Of a DNA stretch of 64,000 nt, positions 51,108 to 59,513 are shown piece after piece; position 1 is the stretch's first letter; each line of letters opens with the position of its first letter. A program made the position numbers and the translations under genes. The DNA is from Propioniciclava soli (GTDB lineage: Bacteria > Actinomycetota > Actinomycetes > Propionibacteriales > Propionibacteriaceae). The DNA lies in assembly GCF_014858005.1 (NCBI RefSeq), contig NZ_JACYOT010000016.1, forward strand, positions 57,362 through 121,361, written 5' to 3'. The notes below the pieces were generated by a model. It ran no database searches. It saw only the letters and a list, made by a program, of their open reading frames with translations, and was not told where the DNA came from.

Positions 51108-52832
51108 TCACAATGCCGAAGGAACCACGTCCTCGGCCTCGACACGCCGGGCGGATGCCTCGGCGTCCGTGGATTCGGACTGCGCTGCGACCTCCGCCGC
51201 TGCCCGCTCCCGGTAGTTGGACTTCTCCGTCTCGACACGCTCGTCGTCCCACCCGAGGATCGGCGCGGCGACCTCGGCCACCTCGTCCACCGCGGACGCC
51301 CCGCGGTCGGGCGTCGTGGAGTTCAGCCGGATCCGCTGGATCAGGATGTCCTCGAGGTGCAGCGCGCCCTCGTAGCGGCACGCGAACGCGACGTCGGCAC
51401 GCAGGTACCACGGGGACGCCCCCAGCGGCCGGCCCAGCGACGGGTCCTCGTCCACGAGCGCGAGGAGCGCGGGCAGTTCCGAACCGTAGCGGTCAAGCAG
51501 GTCGGCGACCAGGTCGGCGTCCCAACCGTACTGCTCGGCGATCGCATCGGCACGGCGCGCGAACGCGCGGTAGCCGTCCGCGCCGAGCAGCGGCACCTCC
51601 TTGGTGATCGACGGCAGCTGCTTGGCCCGCGCGCCGAGGGCCAGGTCGACGGCGTCCGCGGCCATGACCCGGTAGGTGGTGTACTTGCCGCCGGCGATCA
51701 CGACGAGCCCGGGGGCGGCCTCAAGGGTGGTGTGCTCGCGCGACACCTTGGCCGACTTGGCCTCGTCGGAACCCACCGGCTGCAGCAGCGGCCGCAGGCC
51801 GGCATAGGTGCCGATGATGTCCTCGCGCGTCAGGTTGGCGCTCAGCACGGCGTTGGCGTGGTCGAGCACGTAGTCGATGTCCGCCGAGGTGGGCACGGGG
51901 TGCTTGAGCTGCTCGTGCCAGGCGGTGTCGGTGGTGCCGATCACCCAGTAGCGCCGCCACGGGATGATGAAGAGCACGGACTTCTCCGTGCGCAGGAACA
52001 TGCCGGACCGCGCCTTGATCCGCTCCCGCGGCACGACGATGTGGATGCCCTTGCTGGCGAGCACCTTCAGGCCCTTGTCGGTCTTGGCGTAGGCCTGGGT
52101 CGTCTCGGTCCACACCCCGGTGGCGTTGATCACCGCGCGCGCGGCGATCTCGAACTCCCGGCCCGACTCGAGGTCGACCACCCGGGCTCCGGTGACGCGG
52201 CCCGAGGCGTCCTGCAGCAGCCCGACCACCTGGGTGCGCGAGACGGCACGCGCGCCGTGGCGCACCGCACTGCGGACGAGATTGACGACGAACCGCGCGT
52301 CGTCCACCCGCGCGTCGTAGAACTCGATGGCGCCGATCAGGGCGTCGTCGCGGACGTCGGCGAAGTGCTCCTTGGCGCCGGCCTTGCTCAGGTGCTTCTG
52401 GACGGGCACGGTCTTGCGTCCACCGGCACCGGCCACGGCGAGCACGTCATAGAGCCCGACGCCGACCGCGGAGTACGCGCGCTCGATCACGCGCTGCTTC
52501 AGCGGCCAGAGGAACGGCTGGGCCTTGACGAGGTGCGGGGCCAGCGTGGTGAGCAGCCGCCCGCGCTCGGCGAGGGCCTCGGCCACCAGCGCGAAGTCGA
52601 GGTTGTAGAGGTAACGCAGCCCACCGTGGATGAGTCGGCTGGAGCGGCTGGACGTGCCGGACGCCCAGTCCTGGGCCTCGACGATCCCCACCTTCAGGCC
52701 GCGCGTGGCGGCGTCCAGCGCCGACCCGGCGCCGGTGACGCCCCCGCCGATGACGAGGATGTCGAGGGTTTCGGAGGCGAGGGCCTCGAGGTCGCGCTCG
52801 CGCTGGTCGGGATTCAGGGTGGGGATGGTCAT
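51108..52832 (-). CDS. glpD: Glycerol-3-phosphate dehydrogenase (aerobic, FAD)
   Basis: 574 aa from ATG 52832 with GAGGAG upstream. N-terminal FAD fold 'DILVIGGGVTGAGSALDAATRG' near residues 24-45 (shown in part), 'SGTSSRSSRLIHGGLRYL' and 'GVWTETTQAYAKTD'; mid 'RSGMFLRTEKSVLFIIPW' and 'WVIGTTDTAWHE'; the C-terminal cap ends with an Ala/Glu-rich tail. It passes electrons from glycerol 3-phosphate to quinone, giving dihydroxyacetone phosphate. First gene of the glp operon, divergent from the SorC regulator with two operator-like sites between. Confidence 0.96.
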   Translation of the reverse strand: MTIPTLNPDQRERDLEALASETLDILVIGGGVTGAGSALDAATRGLKVGIVEAQDWASGTSSRSSRLIHGGLRYLYNLDFALVAEALAERGRLLTTLAPHLVKAQPFLWPLKQRVIERAYSAVGVGLYDVLAVAGAGGRKTVPVQKHLSKAGAKEHFADVRDDALIGAIEFYDARVDDARFVVNLVRSAVRHGARAVSRTQVVGLLQDASGRVTGARVVDLESGREFEIAARAVINATGVWTETTQAYAKTDKGLKVLASKGIHIVVPRERIKARSGMFLRTEKSVLFIIPWRRYWVIGTTDTAWHEQLKHPVPTSADIDYVLDHANAVLSANLTREDIIGTYAGLRPLLQPVGSDEAKSAKVSREHTTLEAAPGLVVIAGGKYTTYRVMAADAVDLALGARAKQLPSITKEVPLLGADGYRAFARRADAIAEQYGWDADLVADLLDRYGSELPALLALVDEDPSLGRPLGASPWYLRADVAFACRYEGALHLEDILIQRIRLNSTTPDRGASAVDEVAEVAAPILGWDDERVETEKSNYRERAAAEVAAQSESTDAEASARRVEAEDVVPSAL

Positions 52833-52895
52833 GCGGTCTTCTCCTCGGTGAGCAACGTGCCATGGCTACGACAACGCGCCCATCCTTGCCCGACC

Positions 52896-52930
52896 TGCAC
52901 GGATGTGTCACGCTTCTGCACATACGTGCA
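52896..52930. promoter_or_regulatory. Two operator-like sites in the glpD/regulator spacer
   Basis: TGCACATACGTGCA (52917-52930) is an inverted repeat with 5-bp arms. TGCACGGATGTGTC (52896-52909) matches its reverse complement at 11 or more of 14 positions. The centres are 21 bp apart, two helical turns, as expected for cooperative binding. SorC-type regulators bind such sites as tetramers. Confidence 0.55.
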
Positions 52931-52946
52931 GGAGGAGGGTGGTGAC

Positions 52947-53897
52947 GTGAACGCCCGTGACGACCAGATGTACCTCGCCGCCACCGGCTACTACGTGCGC
53001 GGTGAGACGATGGACGGCATCGCCCGCGAGCTCGGTGTCTCCCGCTCGACCGTGTCGCGGCTGCTGGCGGACGCGCGCGCGTCCGGCCTGGTGCGCATCA
53101 GCATCGCGGACGCCGTGGGATCGCGCTCCCCGATCGCGCGCGAGCTGGGGGACGCCTTCGGGGTGACGGTGCACCTGGTGACCGTGCGCGGCACCAGCCC
53201 GGTGGTCGCCCGCATCGACGAGGTGGCCCAGCGTGCCGCGCGGCTGCTCGCCGAGGTGGTCGATGACAACCAGCTCATCGGCGTCGCGTGGGGCGTCACC
53301 GTGGCCGCGCTCACCCACCACCTCCCGCGCCGGGCGCTCTCGGGCACCTCGGTGGTGCAGATGAACGGTGGCGCGACCCCGACCTCGTCGGGCCTGCCGT
53401 ACGTCGGTGAGATCCTGCAATCCATCGGCGACGCCTTCGACAGCCAGGTGACGCTCTTCCCCGTGCCCGCCTTCTTCGACTACGCAGCAACGAAGAAGGC
53501 GATGTGGCGGGAGCGGTCCGTGCAGCACGTGCTCTCCCTGCTGGCCGAGCTCGACGTGGCCGTTTTCGGCGTGGGCTCGCTGACCGGGAGCATCCCCTCC
53601 CACGTGTACGCCGCGGGGTACCTCGACCGCGCCGAACGCGAGTCGCTGCTGCGCCACGGCGTGGTGGGCGACATCTGCACCGTGCTGCTGCGCGAGGACG
53701 GGACGTACTCCGACATCGAGGCCAACCAACGCGCCACCGGGCTCACCCCCGCCGAACTGCGCCGGGTGCCGCGCCGCATCTGCGTGGTCGCCGACCCGCA
53801 ACGGGCCCCGGCCGTGCTCGGCGCCCTGCACGCCGGCGTCGCGACCGACCTCGTCATCGACGACCTCACCGCCCGGGCCGTGGTGCGGCGAATGTGA
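52947..53897 (+). CDS. SorC/DeoR-like sugar-binding transcriptional regulator
   Basis: 316 aa from GTG 52947, preceded by GGAGGAGGG. N-terminal HTH 'TMDGIARELGVSRSTVSRLLADARASGLV' (about 22-50, shown in part for identification). The effector domain of the SorC family follows: 'LIGVAWGVTVAALTHHLP', 'VVQMNGGATPTSSG', 'DVAVFGVGSLTGS' and 'GVVGDICTVLLREDGT'. These proteins sense phosphorylated sugars. Divergence from glpD suggests it controls the glycerol operon, perhaps through glycerol 3-phosphate or dihydroxyacetone phosphate, which is inference. It takes the place a GlpR repressor might hold. Confidence 0.9.
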   Translation: MNARDDQMYLAATGYYVRGETMDGIARELGVSRSTVSRLLADARASGLVRISIADAVGSRSPIARELGDAFGVTVHLVTVRGTSPVVARIDEVAQRAARLLAEVVDDNQLIGVAWGVTVAALTHHLPRRALSGTSVVQMNGGATPTSSGLPYVGEILQSIGDAFDSQVTLFPVPAFFDYAATKKAMWRERSVQHVLSLLAELDVAVFGVGSLTGSIPSHVYAAGYLDRAERESLLRHGVVGDICTVLLREDGTYSDIEANQRATGLTPAELRRVPRRICVVADPQRAPAVLGALHAGVATDLVIDDLTARAVVRRM

Positions 53898-53980
53898 CGC
53901 CGGACGCCGCGGCCGCGGCCCGGCCGGGCGACAAGGGAGTGCACCCGATGGCAACCCACGCGCCGTGACGAACCGACCGA

Positions 53981-53986
53981 TATGGT
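53981..53986 (+). promoter_or_regulatory. -10 box TATGGT for leaderless xi-class transferase gene
   Basis: TATGGT ends 6 nt before ATG 53993; the intervening TGAAGC is not a ribosome site. Confidence 0.6.
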
Positions 53987-53992
53987 TGAAGC

Positions 53993-55027
53993 ATGAACAA
54001 CTCACCGCAGGAGCACACCACGGGGGGCCAGTACTCGAGCAAGGGCAAGGCGTTCGAGCGCGACACCCAGTACATCACCACCCGCGTCTGCCGCGAGCCC
54101 GGCGAGGGCGACCGCCCGGTCGAGGCCGGCCGCTACCGGCTCGTCGCCGCCCGGGCCTGCCCCTGGGCCAACCGCACCCTCATCGTGCGGCGCCTGCTGG
54201 GCCTGGAGGACGTCCTCTCCGTCGGCATGCCCGGGCCCGTGCACGACGCCGAGAGCTGGACCTTCGATCTCGACGAGGGCGGCGTCGACCCCGTCCTCGG
54301 CATCCACCGGCTCAAGGACGCCTACCTCGCGCGCTTCCCCGAGTACACGCGCGGCATCACGGTGCCCGCGTTGGTCGAGGTCGCGACCGGCGAGGTCGTC
54401 ACCAACGACTACGCCCAGATGACGCTCGACTTCTCCAGCGAGTGGGCCGAGTTCCACCGCGACGGCGCCCCGGATCTCTACCCCGAAGCGCTGCGGGCCG
54501 AGATGGACGAGGTCATGCAGCGCATCTACACCGAGGTGAACAACGGCGTGTACCGCTGCGGCTTCGCCGGCAGCCAGGAGGCCTACGACGCCGCCTACGA
54601 CCGGCTGTTCGCCGCCCTGGACTGGCTGGAGGAGCGGCTCGCCGACCGGCGCTTCCTGATGGGCGACACCATCACCGAGGCCGACGTGCGGCTGTTCACG
54701 ACGCTGGTGCGCTTCGACGCCGTCTACCACGGCCACTTCAAGTGCAACCGCAGCAAGCTCAGCGAGATGCCCGTGCTGTGGGCCTACGCCAGGGACCTGT
54801 TCCAGACCCCCGGGTTCGGCGACACGATCGACTTCGAGCAGATCAAGCAGCACTACTACGTGGTGCACACCGATCTGAACCCGCTCCAGATCGTGCCGAA
54901 GGGCCCGGACGCCGCCGCGTGGCTCACCCCGCACGGGCGCGAGAGCCTGGGCGGGCGGCCGTTCGGGGACGGGACGCCCCCCGCGCCGGTGCGTCCGCAG
55001 GAGCGTTCGCCGCACCCGGCCATCTGA
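53993..55027 (+). CDS. Xi-class (ECM4/YqjG-type) thiol-dependent hydroquinone reductase
   Basis: 344 aa. Thioredoxin-fold N-terminal domain with the catalytic Cys in 'AARACPWANRTLIVRRLLGL' near residue 56, then 'RGITVPALVEVATGEVVTNDY' and the all-helical domain 'NGVYRCGFAGSQEAYDAAY', 'LMGDTITEADVRLFTTLVRFD', 'VYHGHFKCN'. These are the family marks of glutathionyl-hydroquinone reductases. Most actinobacteria make mycothiol rather than glutathione, so the thiol partner here is probably mycothiol (inference). The C-terminus has a Pro-rich tail of about 30 residues. Confidence 0.88.
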   Translation: MNNSPQEHTTGGQYSSKGKAFERDTQYITTRVCREPGEGDRPVEAGRYRLVAARACPWANRTLIVRRLLGLEDVLSVGMPGPVHDAESWTFDLDEGGVDPVLGIHRLKDAYLARFPEYTRGITVPALVEVATGEVVTNDYAQMTLDFSSEWAEFHRDGAPDLYPEALRAEMDEVMQRIYTEVNNGVYRCGFAGSQEAYDAAYDRLFAALDWLEERLADRRFLMGDTITEADVRLFTTLVRFDAVYHGHFKCNRSKLSEMPVLWAYARDLFQTPGFGDTIDFEQIKQHYYVVHTDLNPLQIVPKGPDAAAWLTPHGRESLGGRPFGDGTPPAPVRPQERSPHPAI

Positions 55028-55040
55028 GCGGGACCGGCGG

Positions 55041-55066
55041 GTGGCGGGCCAGCCCGCCCCCGCCAC
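55041..55066. terminator. Possible bidirectional terminator
   Basis: GTGGCGGG (55041-55048) and CCCGCCAC (55059-55066) form an 8-bp stem in the 48-bp gap between two convergent genes. No U-tract, so the call is tentative. Confidence 0.4.
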
Positions 55067-55075
55067 CCCACCGCG

Positions 55076-55774
55076 CTAGCCGTTCGGCAACGTCACGTCG
55101 GTGCCGGTGAGATCCACGAGCAGGCCTTCCTGCGTCGCGGTGATGGCCGTCACGTCGATGGCGTGGGGCAGGTCGAGGGAGACCGGCTGCCACACCGTGT
55201 CGACGAGCGCGGCGACGGCCTGGTCGGGGATCCGGACGCCGGCCACGTCCACCTCCGGTGCCTCCAGGCGCACCGTCTGCGTGGCGGCGTCCACGACCGG
55301 GACGGCCGTCACCGTCCCGGTGAGGTTCATGCCGAGAACCCGGAACGAGCCGCTCGAGCGAATGCGGTCGCCGTCGGCGTGGGTCACCTCGACACCCGCC
55401 AGCGCGCTGAGGTCGGAATAGTCGAGCCGCGTCGTGCCGGTCAGCCCGGCGGCCCGCACGGCGTCGGGGGCCAGGGCCACGTCGGTGAGGCGGGCCGTCA
55501 GGTCGTGGGCGACGACCGGGCCGGTGGCCAGCTCGAACGGAACGGACTCGGCGGTGAGCTCCATCGCCGGGAACTCCTGGCGCACCGCGTACCACGCGAT
55601 GGGGAACCCCTCGACGCTGACGTCCCCGCCCTCGACCGCCAGGGCCCCTTCCACCTCCCTGAGCGCCTCGGCCTCGATGCGTTCGCGGATCGGCGCGTCG
55701 AACACGTACACCGCCCCGACGAGGAGCGCGCCGAGCACCAGCACGGAGCCCACGATCCACGCGAGCGCCTTCAC
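55076..55774 (-). CDS. LmeA-like phospholipid-binding protein (DUF2993)
   Basis: 232 aa from GTG 55774, overlapping the dapB stop (GTGA). One N-terminal helix (residues 4-25) serves as signal anchor, and the rest is a beta-rich extracytoplasmic domain ('VEGFPIAWYAVRQEFPAMELTAE' about 55-77, shown in part; 'TARLTDVALAPDAVRAAG'). DUF2993 proteins are an actinobacterial family; in mycobacteria LmeA binds phospholipids and supports lipomannan elongation. The role here is unknown. Coupling to dapB is probably historical. Confidence 0.83.
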   Translation of the reverse strand: MKALAWIVGSVLVLGALLVGAVYVFDAPIRERIEAEALREVEGALAVEGGDVSVEGFPIAWYAVRQEFPAMELTAESVPFELATGPVVAHDLTARLTDVALAPDAVRAAGLTGTTRLDYSDLSALAGVEVTHADGDRIRSSGSFRVLGMNLTGTVTAVPVVDAATQTVRLEAPEVDVAGVRIPDQAVAALVDTVWQPVSLDLPHAIDVTAITATQEGLLVDLTGTDVTLPNG

Positions 55775-56505
55775 GAGCCGATCCCCAGGATGCCCTCGAT
55801 GCCGACGGTGAGGCCGGGTCGGCTCGCCACCGCACGCACCGCGGCCAGCACACCCGGCATGTAGGACGCCCGCGTGTAGCTGTTGTGGGTGATGGTGAGC
55901 CCCTCACCCTCGTTGCCGAAGATCACCTGCTGGTTGGCGAACAGGCCCCGCAGGCGGACGCCGTGCACCCGGATGCCGTCGACGTCCGCGCCACGCGCCC
56001 CCGCGTCCTGGGTGGTGGCGTCCGGTACCGGGCCCAGCCCCGCGTCCGCCCGGGCCGCCGCGATCCGGCGGGCGGTGGTGGCGGCCGTCCCTGAGGGGGC
56101 GTCCACCTTGTCGGGGTGGTGCAGCTCGATGATCTCGACCGACTCGTAGTGCCGGGCCGCCTCCTGGGCCCAGTGCATCATCAGCAACGCGCCGATGGAG
56201 AAGTTGGCCGCGACGATGACGTTCGCCCCCGAGCCGACGAACAGGTCCCGGACGGCGTCCAGCCGCTCGGGGGTGAAGCCCGTGGTGCCGACGACCGCGT
56301 GGATGCCGTGCTCCGCACACCAGGCGAGATTCTCCATCACGGCGTCCGGCACGGTGAAGTCGACCACCACGTCGGCGGACGCCGCCGGCGTCCGATCCTC
56401 CCCCGCGTCGAGGGCGGCGACCAGTTCCAGGCCGTCGGCCTCGCTCACGGCCCGGCACACCTCGGCGCCCATGCGCCCCTTCGCTCCGAACACGGCGACC
56501 AACAT
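55771..56505 (-). CDS. dapB: 4-Hydroxy-tetrahydrodipicolinate reductase
   Basis: 244 aa from ATG 56505, 7 nt after TAGGAT; ATG 56514 lies inside the -10 box and is less likely. NAD(P) fold 'VAVFGAKGRMGAEVCRAV' at residues 3-20, 'VVVDFTVPDAVMENL', 'VVGTTGFTPERLDA', and the catalytic 'EIIELHHPDKVDAPSGTA' (E(L/I)HHxxKxDAPSGTA), all intact. It makes tetrahydrodipicolinate for lysine and diaminopimelate, so it is essential for the cell wall. Confidence 0.96.
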   Translation of the reverse strand: MLVAVFGAKGRMGAEVCRAVSEADGLELVAALDAGEDRTPAASADVVVDFTVPDAVMENLAWCAEHGIHAVVGTTGFTPERLDAVRDLFVGSGANVIVAANFSIGALLMMHWAQEAARHYESVEIIELHHPDKVDAPSGTAATTARRIAAARADAGLGPVPDATTQDAGARGADVDGIRVHGVRLRGLFANQQVIFGNEGEGLTITHNSYTRASYMPGVLAAVRAVASRPGLTVGIEGILGIGS

Positions 56506-56512
56506 GTCGGCC

Positions 56513-56518
56513 ATCCTA
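56513..56518 (-). promoter_or_regulatory. -10 box TAGGAT for leaderless dapB
   Basis: TAGGAT on the minus strand ends 7 nt before ATG 56505. A long hairpin (56521-56573) lies immediately upstream. Confidence 0.6.
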
Positions 56519-56520
56519 AG

Positions 56521-56573
56521 CGCCCGGACGCCCTGCCCACCCGCGGGTCGGCCGCGCGGGTGGCGTCCGGGCG
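56521..56573. repeat. Hairpin in the divergent dapB/HAD promoter region
   Basis: CGCCCGGACGCC (56521-56532) and GGCGTCCGGGCG (56562-56573) are perfect 12-bp inverted arms. A second inverted pair, ACCCGCG and CGCGGGT, lies inside the loop. The element sits over the -35 region of dapB, so it may be an operator. It shares the CGGACGCC arm with the hairpins at 50184, 51083 and 63339. Confidence 0.65.
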
Positions 56574-56614
56574 TCGTTCGCCCTCCGTTCACACCGATGG
56601 GCGAAGATGGACGC

Positions 56615-57406
56615 ATGCGCGATCCGAAGAACCTCGCTTGCTGGCTGACGGACAAGGACGGCGTGCTCGTGCACGGCGACACCGCGATCCCCGGCGCGAA
56701 GGAACTCATCGACCACTGGACGCGGCACGACACCCCCTACCTCGTGCTGACGAACGACTCGATCCAGACGCCGCGCGACCTGGCGGCCCGCCTGCACCGC
56801 GCCGGCCTCGAGGTGCCGGAGGAGAACATCTGGACCTCAGCGATGGCGACGGCCGCGTTCCTCGCCAACCAGAATGGCGACAAGACGGCCTACGTGCTCG
56901 GCGAGGCGGGGCTGACGACCGCGCTGCACGAGGCGGGGTTCGTGCTCACCGACCTCGACCCCGAGTTCGTCGTGCTCGGCGAGACCCGGGGCATGTCGTT
57001 CGAGCAGGCGACGCGGGCGATCCGGCTGATCCTGGGCGGGGCGCGGTTCATCGTGACCAATCCGGACGTCTCCGGGCCGGGCAACGGCGGCATCGTGCCG
57101 GCGACCGGGGCCTTCGCCGCCATGATCACCGCCGCCACCGGACGCAAGCCCTACATCGTCGGCAAGCCGAACCCGATGATGTTCCGCTCCGCGCTCAACC
57201 AGATCCAGGCCCACTCCGAGAGCACCGGCATGATCGGCGACACCATGAGCACCGACATCGTCGCCGGCATGGAGGCGGGCCTGCACACCGTGCTGGTGCT
57301 CACCGGCTCGACCCGGGCCGCGGAGCTCGAGTCGTTCCCCTACCGACCCTCGCGGGTGTTGGACTCGGTGGCCGACCTCCTGCCGCTGCTCACGGACGCT
57401 CCGTAG
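56615..57406 (+). CDS. HAD-superfamily (type IIA, NagD-like) phosphatase
   Basis: 263 aa from ATG 56615. Motif I 'WLTDKDGVLVHGDTAIPGA' with the Asp-x-Asp pair near residues 13-15; motif II 'YLVLTNDSIQTPRDLAARL'; motif III Lys in 'IVGKPNPMMFRSAL'; motif IV 'GMIGDTMSTDIVAGMEAGL'. The C2 cap places it in the NagD/AraL group, which dephosphorylates small sugar phosphates or nucleotides. The last 17 bp overlap the convergent acyl-CoA ligase. Substrate unknown. Confidence 0.88.
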   Translation: MRDPKNLACWLTDKDGVLVHGDTAIPGAKELIDHWTRHDTPYLVLTNDSIQTPRDLAARLHRAGLEVPEENIWTSAMATAAFLANQNGDKTAYVLGEAGLTTALHEAGFVLTDLDPEFVVLGETRGMSFEQATRAIRLILGGARFIVTNPDVSGPGNGGIVPATGAFAAMITAATGRKPYIVGKPNPMMFRSALNQIQAHSESTGMIGDTMSTDIVAGMEAGLHTVLVLTGSTRAAELESFPYRPSRVLDSVADLLPLLTDAP

Positions 57407-59102
57407 CGTCCACGAGGGCGTCGCGCACTTGCTTGCGCAACACCTTGCCGAGCATCGAGCGGGGCAACTCGTCGGTCACGACGACCTCGCGCGGCACCTT
57501 GTAGGCGGCGAGCTCCCGCTTGGCGAACGCCCGGACGTCCGCGGTCGTCGGTGCCGACTGGCCCGGCTCGACGACGACCACCGCGACCACCGTCTCCCCG
57601 CCTCCCGGGGCCGGGCGTCCGACCACGGCGACGTCGACGAGGGCGGGATGCCCGCGCAGGACGGCCTCGACCTCCGAGGGCGAGACGTTGAAGCCGCCGG
57701 TGATGATGAGTTCCTTGGCCCGGTCGGTGATCGTGGTGAAGCCGTCGGCGTCCTGCGTCACGATGTCACCGGTGCGCAGCCAGCCGCCCGGCAGGAGCAC
57801 CCGCGCGGTCTCCTCCGGGTTCTCCCAGTAACCGCGGAACACCTGGGGGCCACGGATGAGGAGCTCGCCGTCGTCACCGCACGCCACCTCCCGGTCGGGA
57901 TCCTCGGGGTCGACCACCTTCATCTCGGTGGAGGGGAACGGGATGCCGATCGTGCCCGTCCGGCGTCGGGAGGCGTCGAACGGGTTGCCCAGGGCCACGG
58001 GGGACGACTCGGTCATCCCGTAGCCCTCGACGAGCAGGCCGCCCGTGAGGGACTCCCACCGCTCGACGACGTCGTCGGTCAGGGCCATCGCGCCCGAGAT
58101 GCAGAACTTGGCGCTGCTCAGGTCGACGCCGCGCTCCGCCGCCGCCTCAGCCGTCCGGGCGTAGATGGGCGGCACGGCGCAGTAGACGGTGGCGGGCGCC
58201 GTGCGCCAGGCCTTGAACACCAGGTCCACATCGAAGCGTGGCAGCAGCACGAGGTGGGCCTGCTTGCGGATGCCGTAGGTGAGGTAGAGCGTCATGCCGA
58301 ACGCGTGGAACATCGGCAACAGCGCGTAGAACACCTCCCGGCGGTACTGCGCATCGTGCATCCACGCCTCACCCTGCAGCGCATTGCTGTGCAGGTTGCG
58401 GTGGGTGAGCATGGCCCCCTTCGGCTGGCCCGTGGTGCCGGAGGTGTACTGGATCGCGGCCAGGTCGTCCACCGCCGGGCGCGGGTGCGTGTCGGGGAGC
58501 GGGTCGTTCTCGAGGAGCCTGCGCCAGGGCAGCGCGCCGGGGGCGGGGCCGGACAGGGAGTCCCGCGTGGCGCGCAGGGCGGGAATCGGCAGCCGCAGCG
58601 CCCACCGGTTGACCAGCGGCATCGCCTCGATGAGGCTGACCGCCACGATGTGGCGCACCCCGAGGTCGCGCGGCAAATCGGCGATCTTCGCGACCGCGGC
58701 GTCCCAGGCGATGATCACCTCCGCGCGATGGTCCTCGACGAGATGGCGCAGCTCCGGCGCGGTGTAGAGCGGGTTGTGTTCCACCACCACCGCCCCGAGC
58801 CGCAGCACCGCGTAGAAGGCGACGACGTGCTGGGGACAGTTGGGCAGGATCAGCGCGACGCGGTCCCCCGCGCGGACGCCGAGCCGCGCGAGCCCCGCGG
58901 CGACGCGGTTGATCTGCTCGCCCATGGCCCGGTAGCTGGTGCGGCGTCCGAAGAAGTCCAGCGCGACGGCGTCGCCCGCCTCGCGCACCGACTCCTCGCA
59001 CATGTCGACCAGCGAGGTGGTGGGAATCTCGATCTCCGCAGGGACGCCCGGCTGGTAGAACCGGACCCACGGACGCTCGTCGCGTCGCTCGTCGGGTGCC
59101 AT
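57390..59102 (-). CDS. Long-chain fatty acid-CoA ligase
   Basis: 570 aa from ATG 59102, 6 nt after TAGGGT. ANL superfamily adenylating enzyme: AMP-binding P-loop 'IQYTSGTTGQPKGAMLTHRN' near 220, 'LLPMFHAFGMTLYL', 'VEGYGMTESSPVALGNP', 'GELLIRGPQVFRGYWENPEE', 'GWLRTGDIV', and the C-terminal catalytic Lys in 'SMLGKVLRKQVRDAL'. The 'PMFHAFGMT' form is frequent in FadD-type ligases. It activates fatty acids for beta-oxidation or lipid synthesis. The gene stands alone; downstream of HAD it converges with 17-bp overlap. Confidence 0.9.
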   Translation of the reverse strand: MAPDERRDERPWVRFYQPGVPAEIEIPTTSLVDMCEESVREAGDAVALDFFGRRTSYRAMGEQINRVAAGLARLGVRAGDRVALILPNCPQHVVAFYAVLRLGAVVVEHNPLYTAPELRHLVEDHRAEVIIAWDAAVAKIADLPRDLGVRHIVAVSLIEAMPLVNRWALRLPIPALRATRDSLSGPAPGALPWRRLLENDPLPDTHPRPAVDDLAAIQYTSGTTGQPKGAMLTHRNLHSNALQGEAWMHDAQYRREVFYALLPMFHAFGMTLYLTYGIRKQAHLVLLPRFDVDLVFKAWRTAPATVYCAVPPIYARTAEAAAERGVDLSSAKFCISGAMALTDDVVERWESLTGGLLVEGYGMTESSPVALGNPFDASRRRTGTIGIPFPSTEMKVVDPEDPDREVACGDDGELLIRGPQVFRGYWENPEETARVLLPGGWLRTGDIVTQDADGFTTITDRAKELIITGGFNVSPSEVEAVLRGHPALVDVAVVGRPAPGGGETVVAVVVVEPGQSAPTTADVRAFAKRELAAYKVPREVVVTDELPRSMLGKVLRKQVRDALVDATERP

Positions 59103-59108
59103 GCCGCC

Positions 59109-59114
59109 ACCCTA
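59109..59114 (-). promoter_or_regulatory. -10 box TAGGGT for leaderless acyl-CoA ligase gene
   Basis: TAGGGT on the minus strand ends 6 nt before ATG 59102. Confidence 0.6.
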
Positions 59115-59180
59115 GCGAGCCGGCCGCCGGGGCAGCGGCGCGCGCGACCGGGGTGTGCGCCTCCCCCGGCCGGCCCTGCC

Positions 59181-59471
59181 GCCACCCTGCCCCAACCGTC
59201 GCCACCCTGCCGGACCCACCCTGCCCGAGCCCTCGCCACCCCGGCCGGACCCACCGCCCTGCCGGAACCGCCGCCACCCTGCCGGAACCGCCGCCACCCT
59301 GCCGGAACCGACGCCACCCCAGCCTTGCTCCACCACCCTGCCGTTGCAGCGGCAGGGTGGTGCAGAACGGACAGGGCGGTGGCGCGTGGGGCAGGGTAGC
59401 GAGTCCATCGGCAGGGTAGCGAGCCCATCGGCAGGGTGGAGGGCCCATCGGCAGGGTGGCGAGGCCGGCGC
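59181..59471. repeat. Array 1: 20-bp units of opposite polarity around a 32-bp hairpin
   Basis: Left half: GCCACCCTG-type units at 59181, 59201, 59273, 59293 and 59313, with shorter decayed copies between, pointing one way. Centre: 59331-59362, CACCACCCTGCCG and its exact complement around TTGCAG. Right half: CAGGGT-type units at 59353, 59372, 59392, 59412, 59432 and 59452, pointing the other way. Spacing is 20 bp (once 19) in the right half. It fills most of the 411-bp gap between the acyl-CoA ligase start and the stop of the nuclease-like gene. Confidence 0.9.
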
Positions 59472-59513
59472 CAACGACGCTCGTCCTGGCCCGGAGCGTG
59501 GCACCGGGATCGC

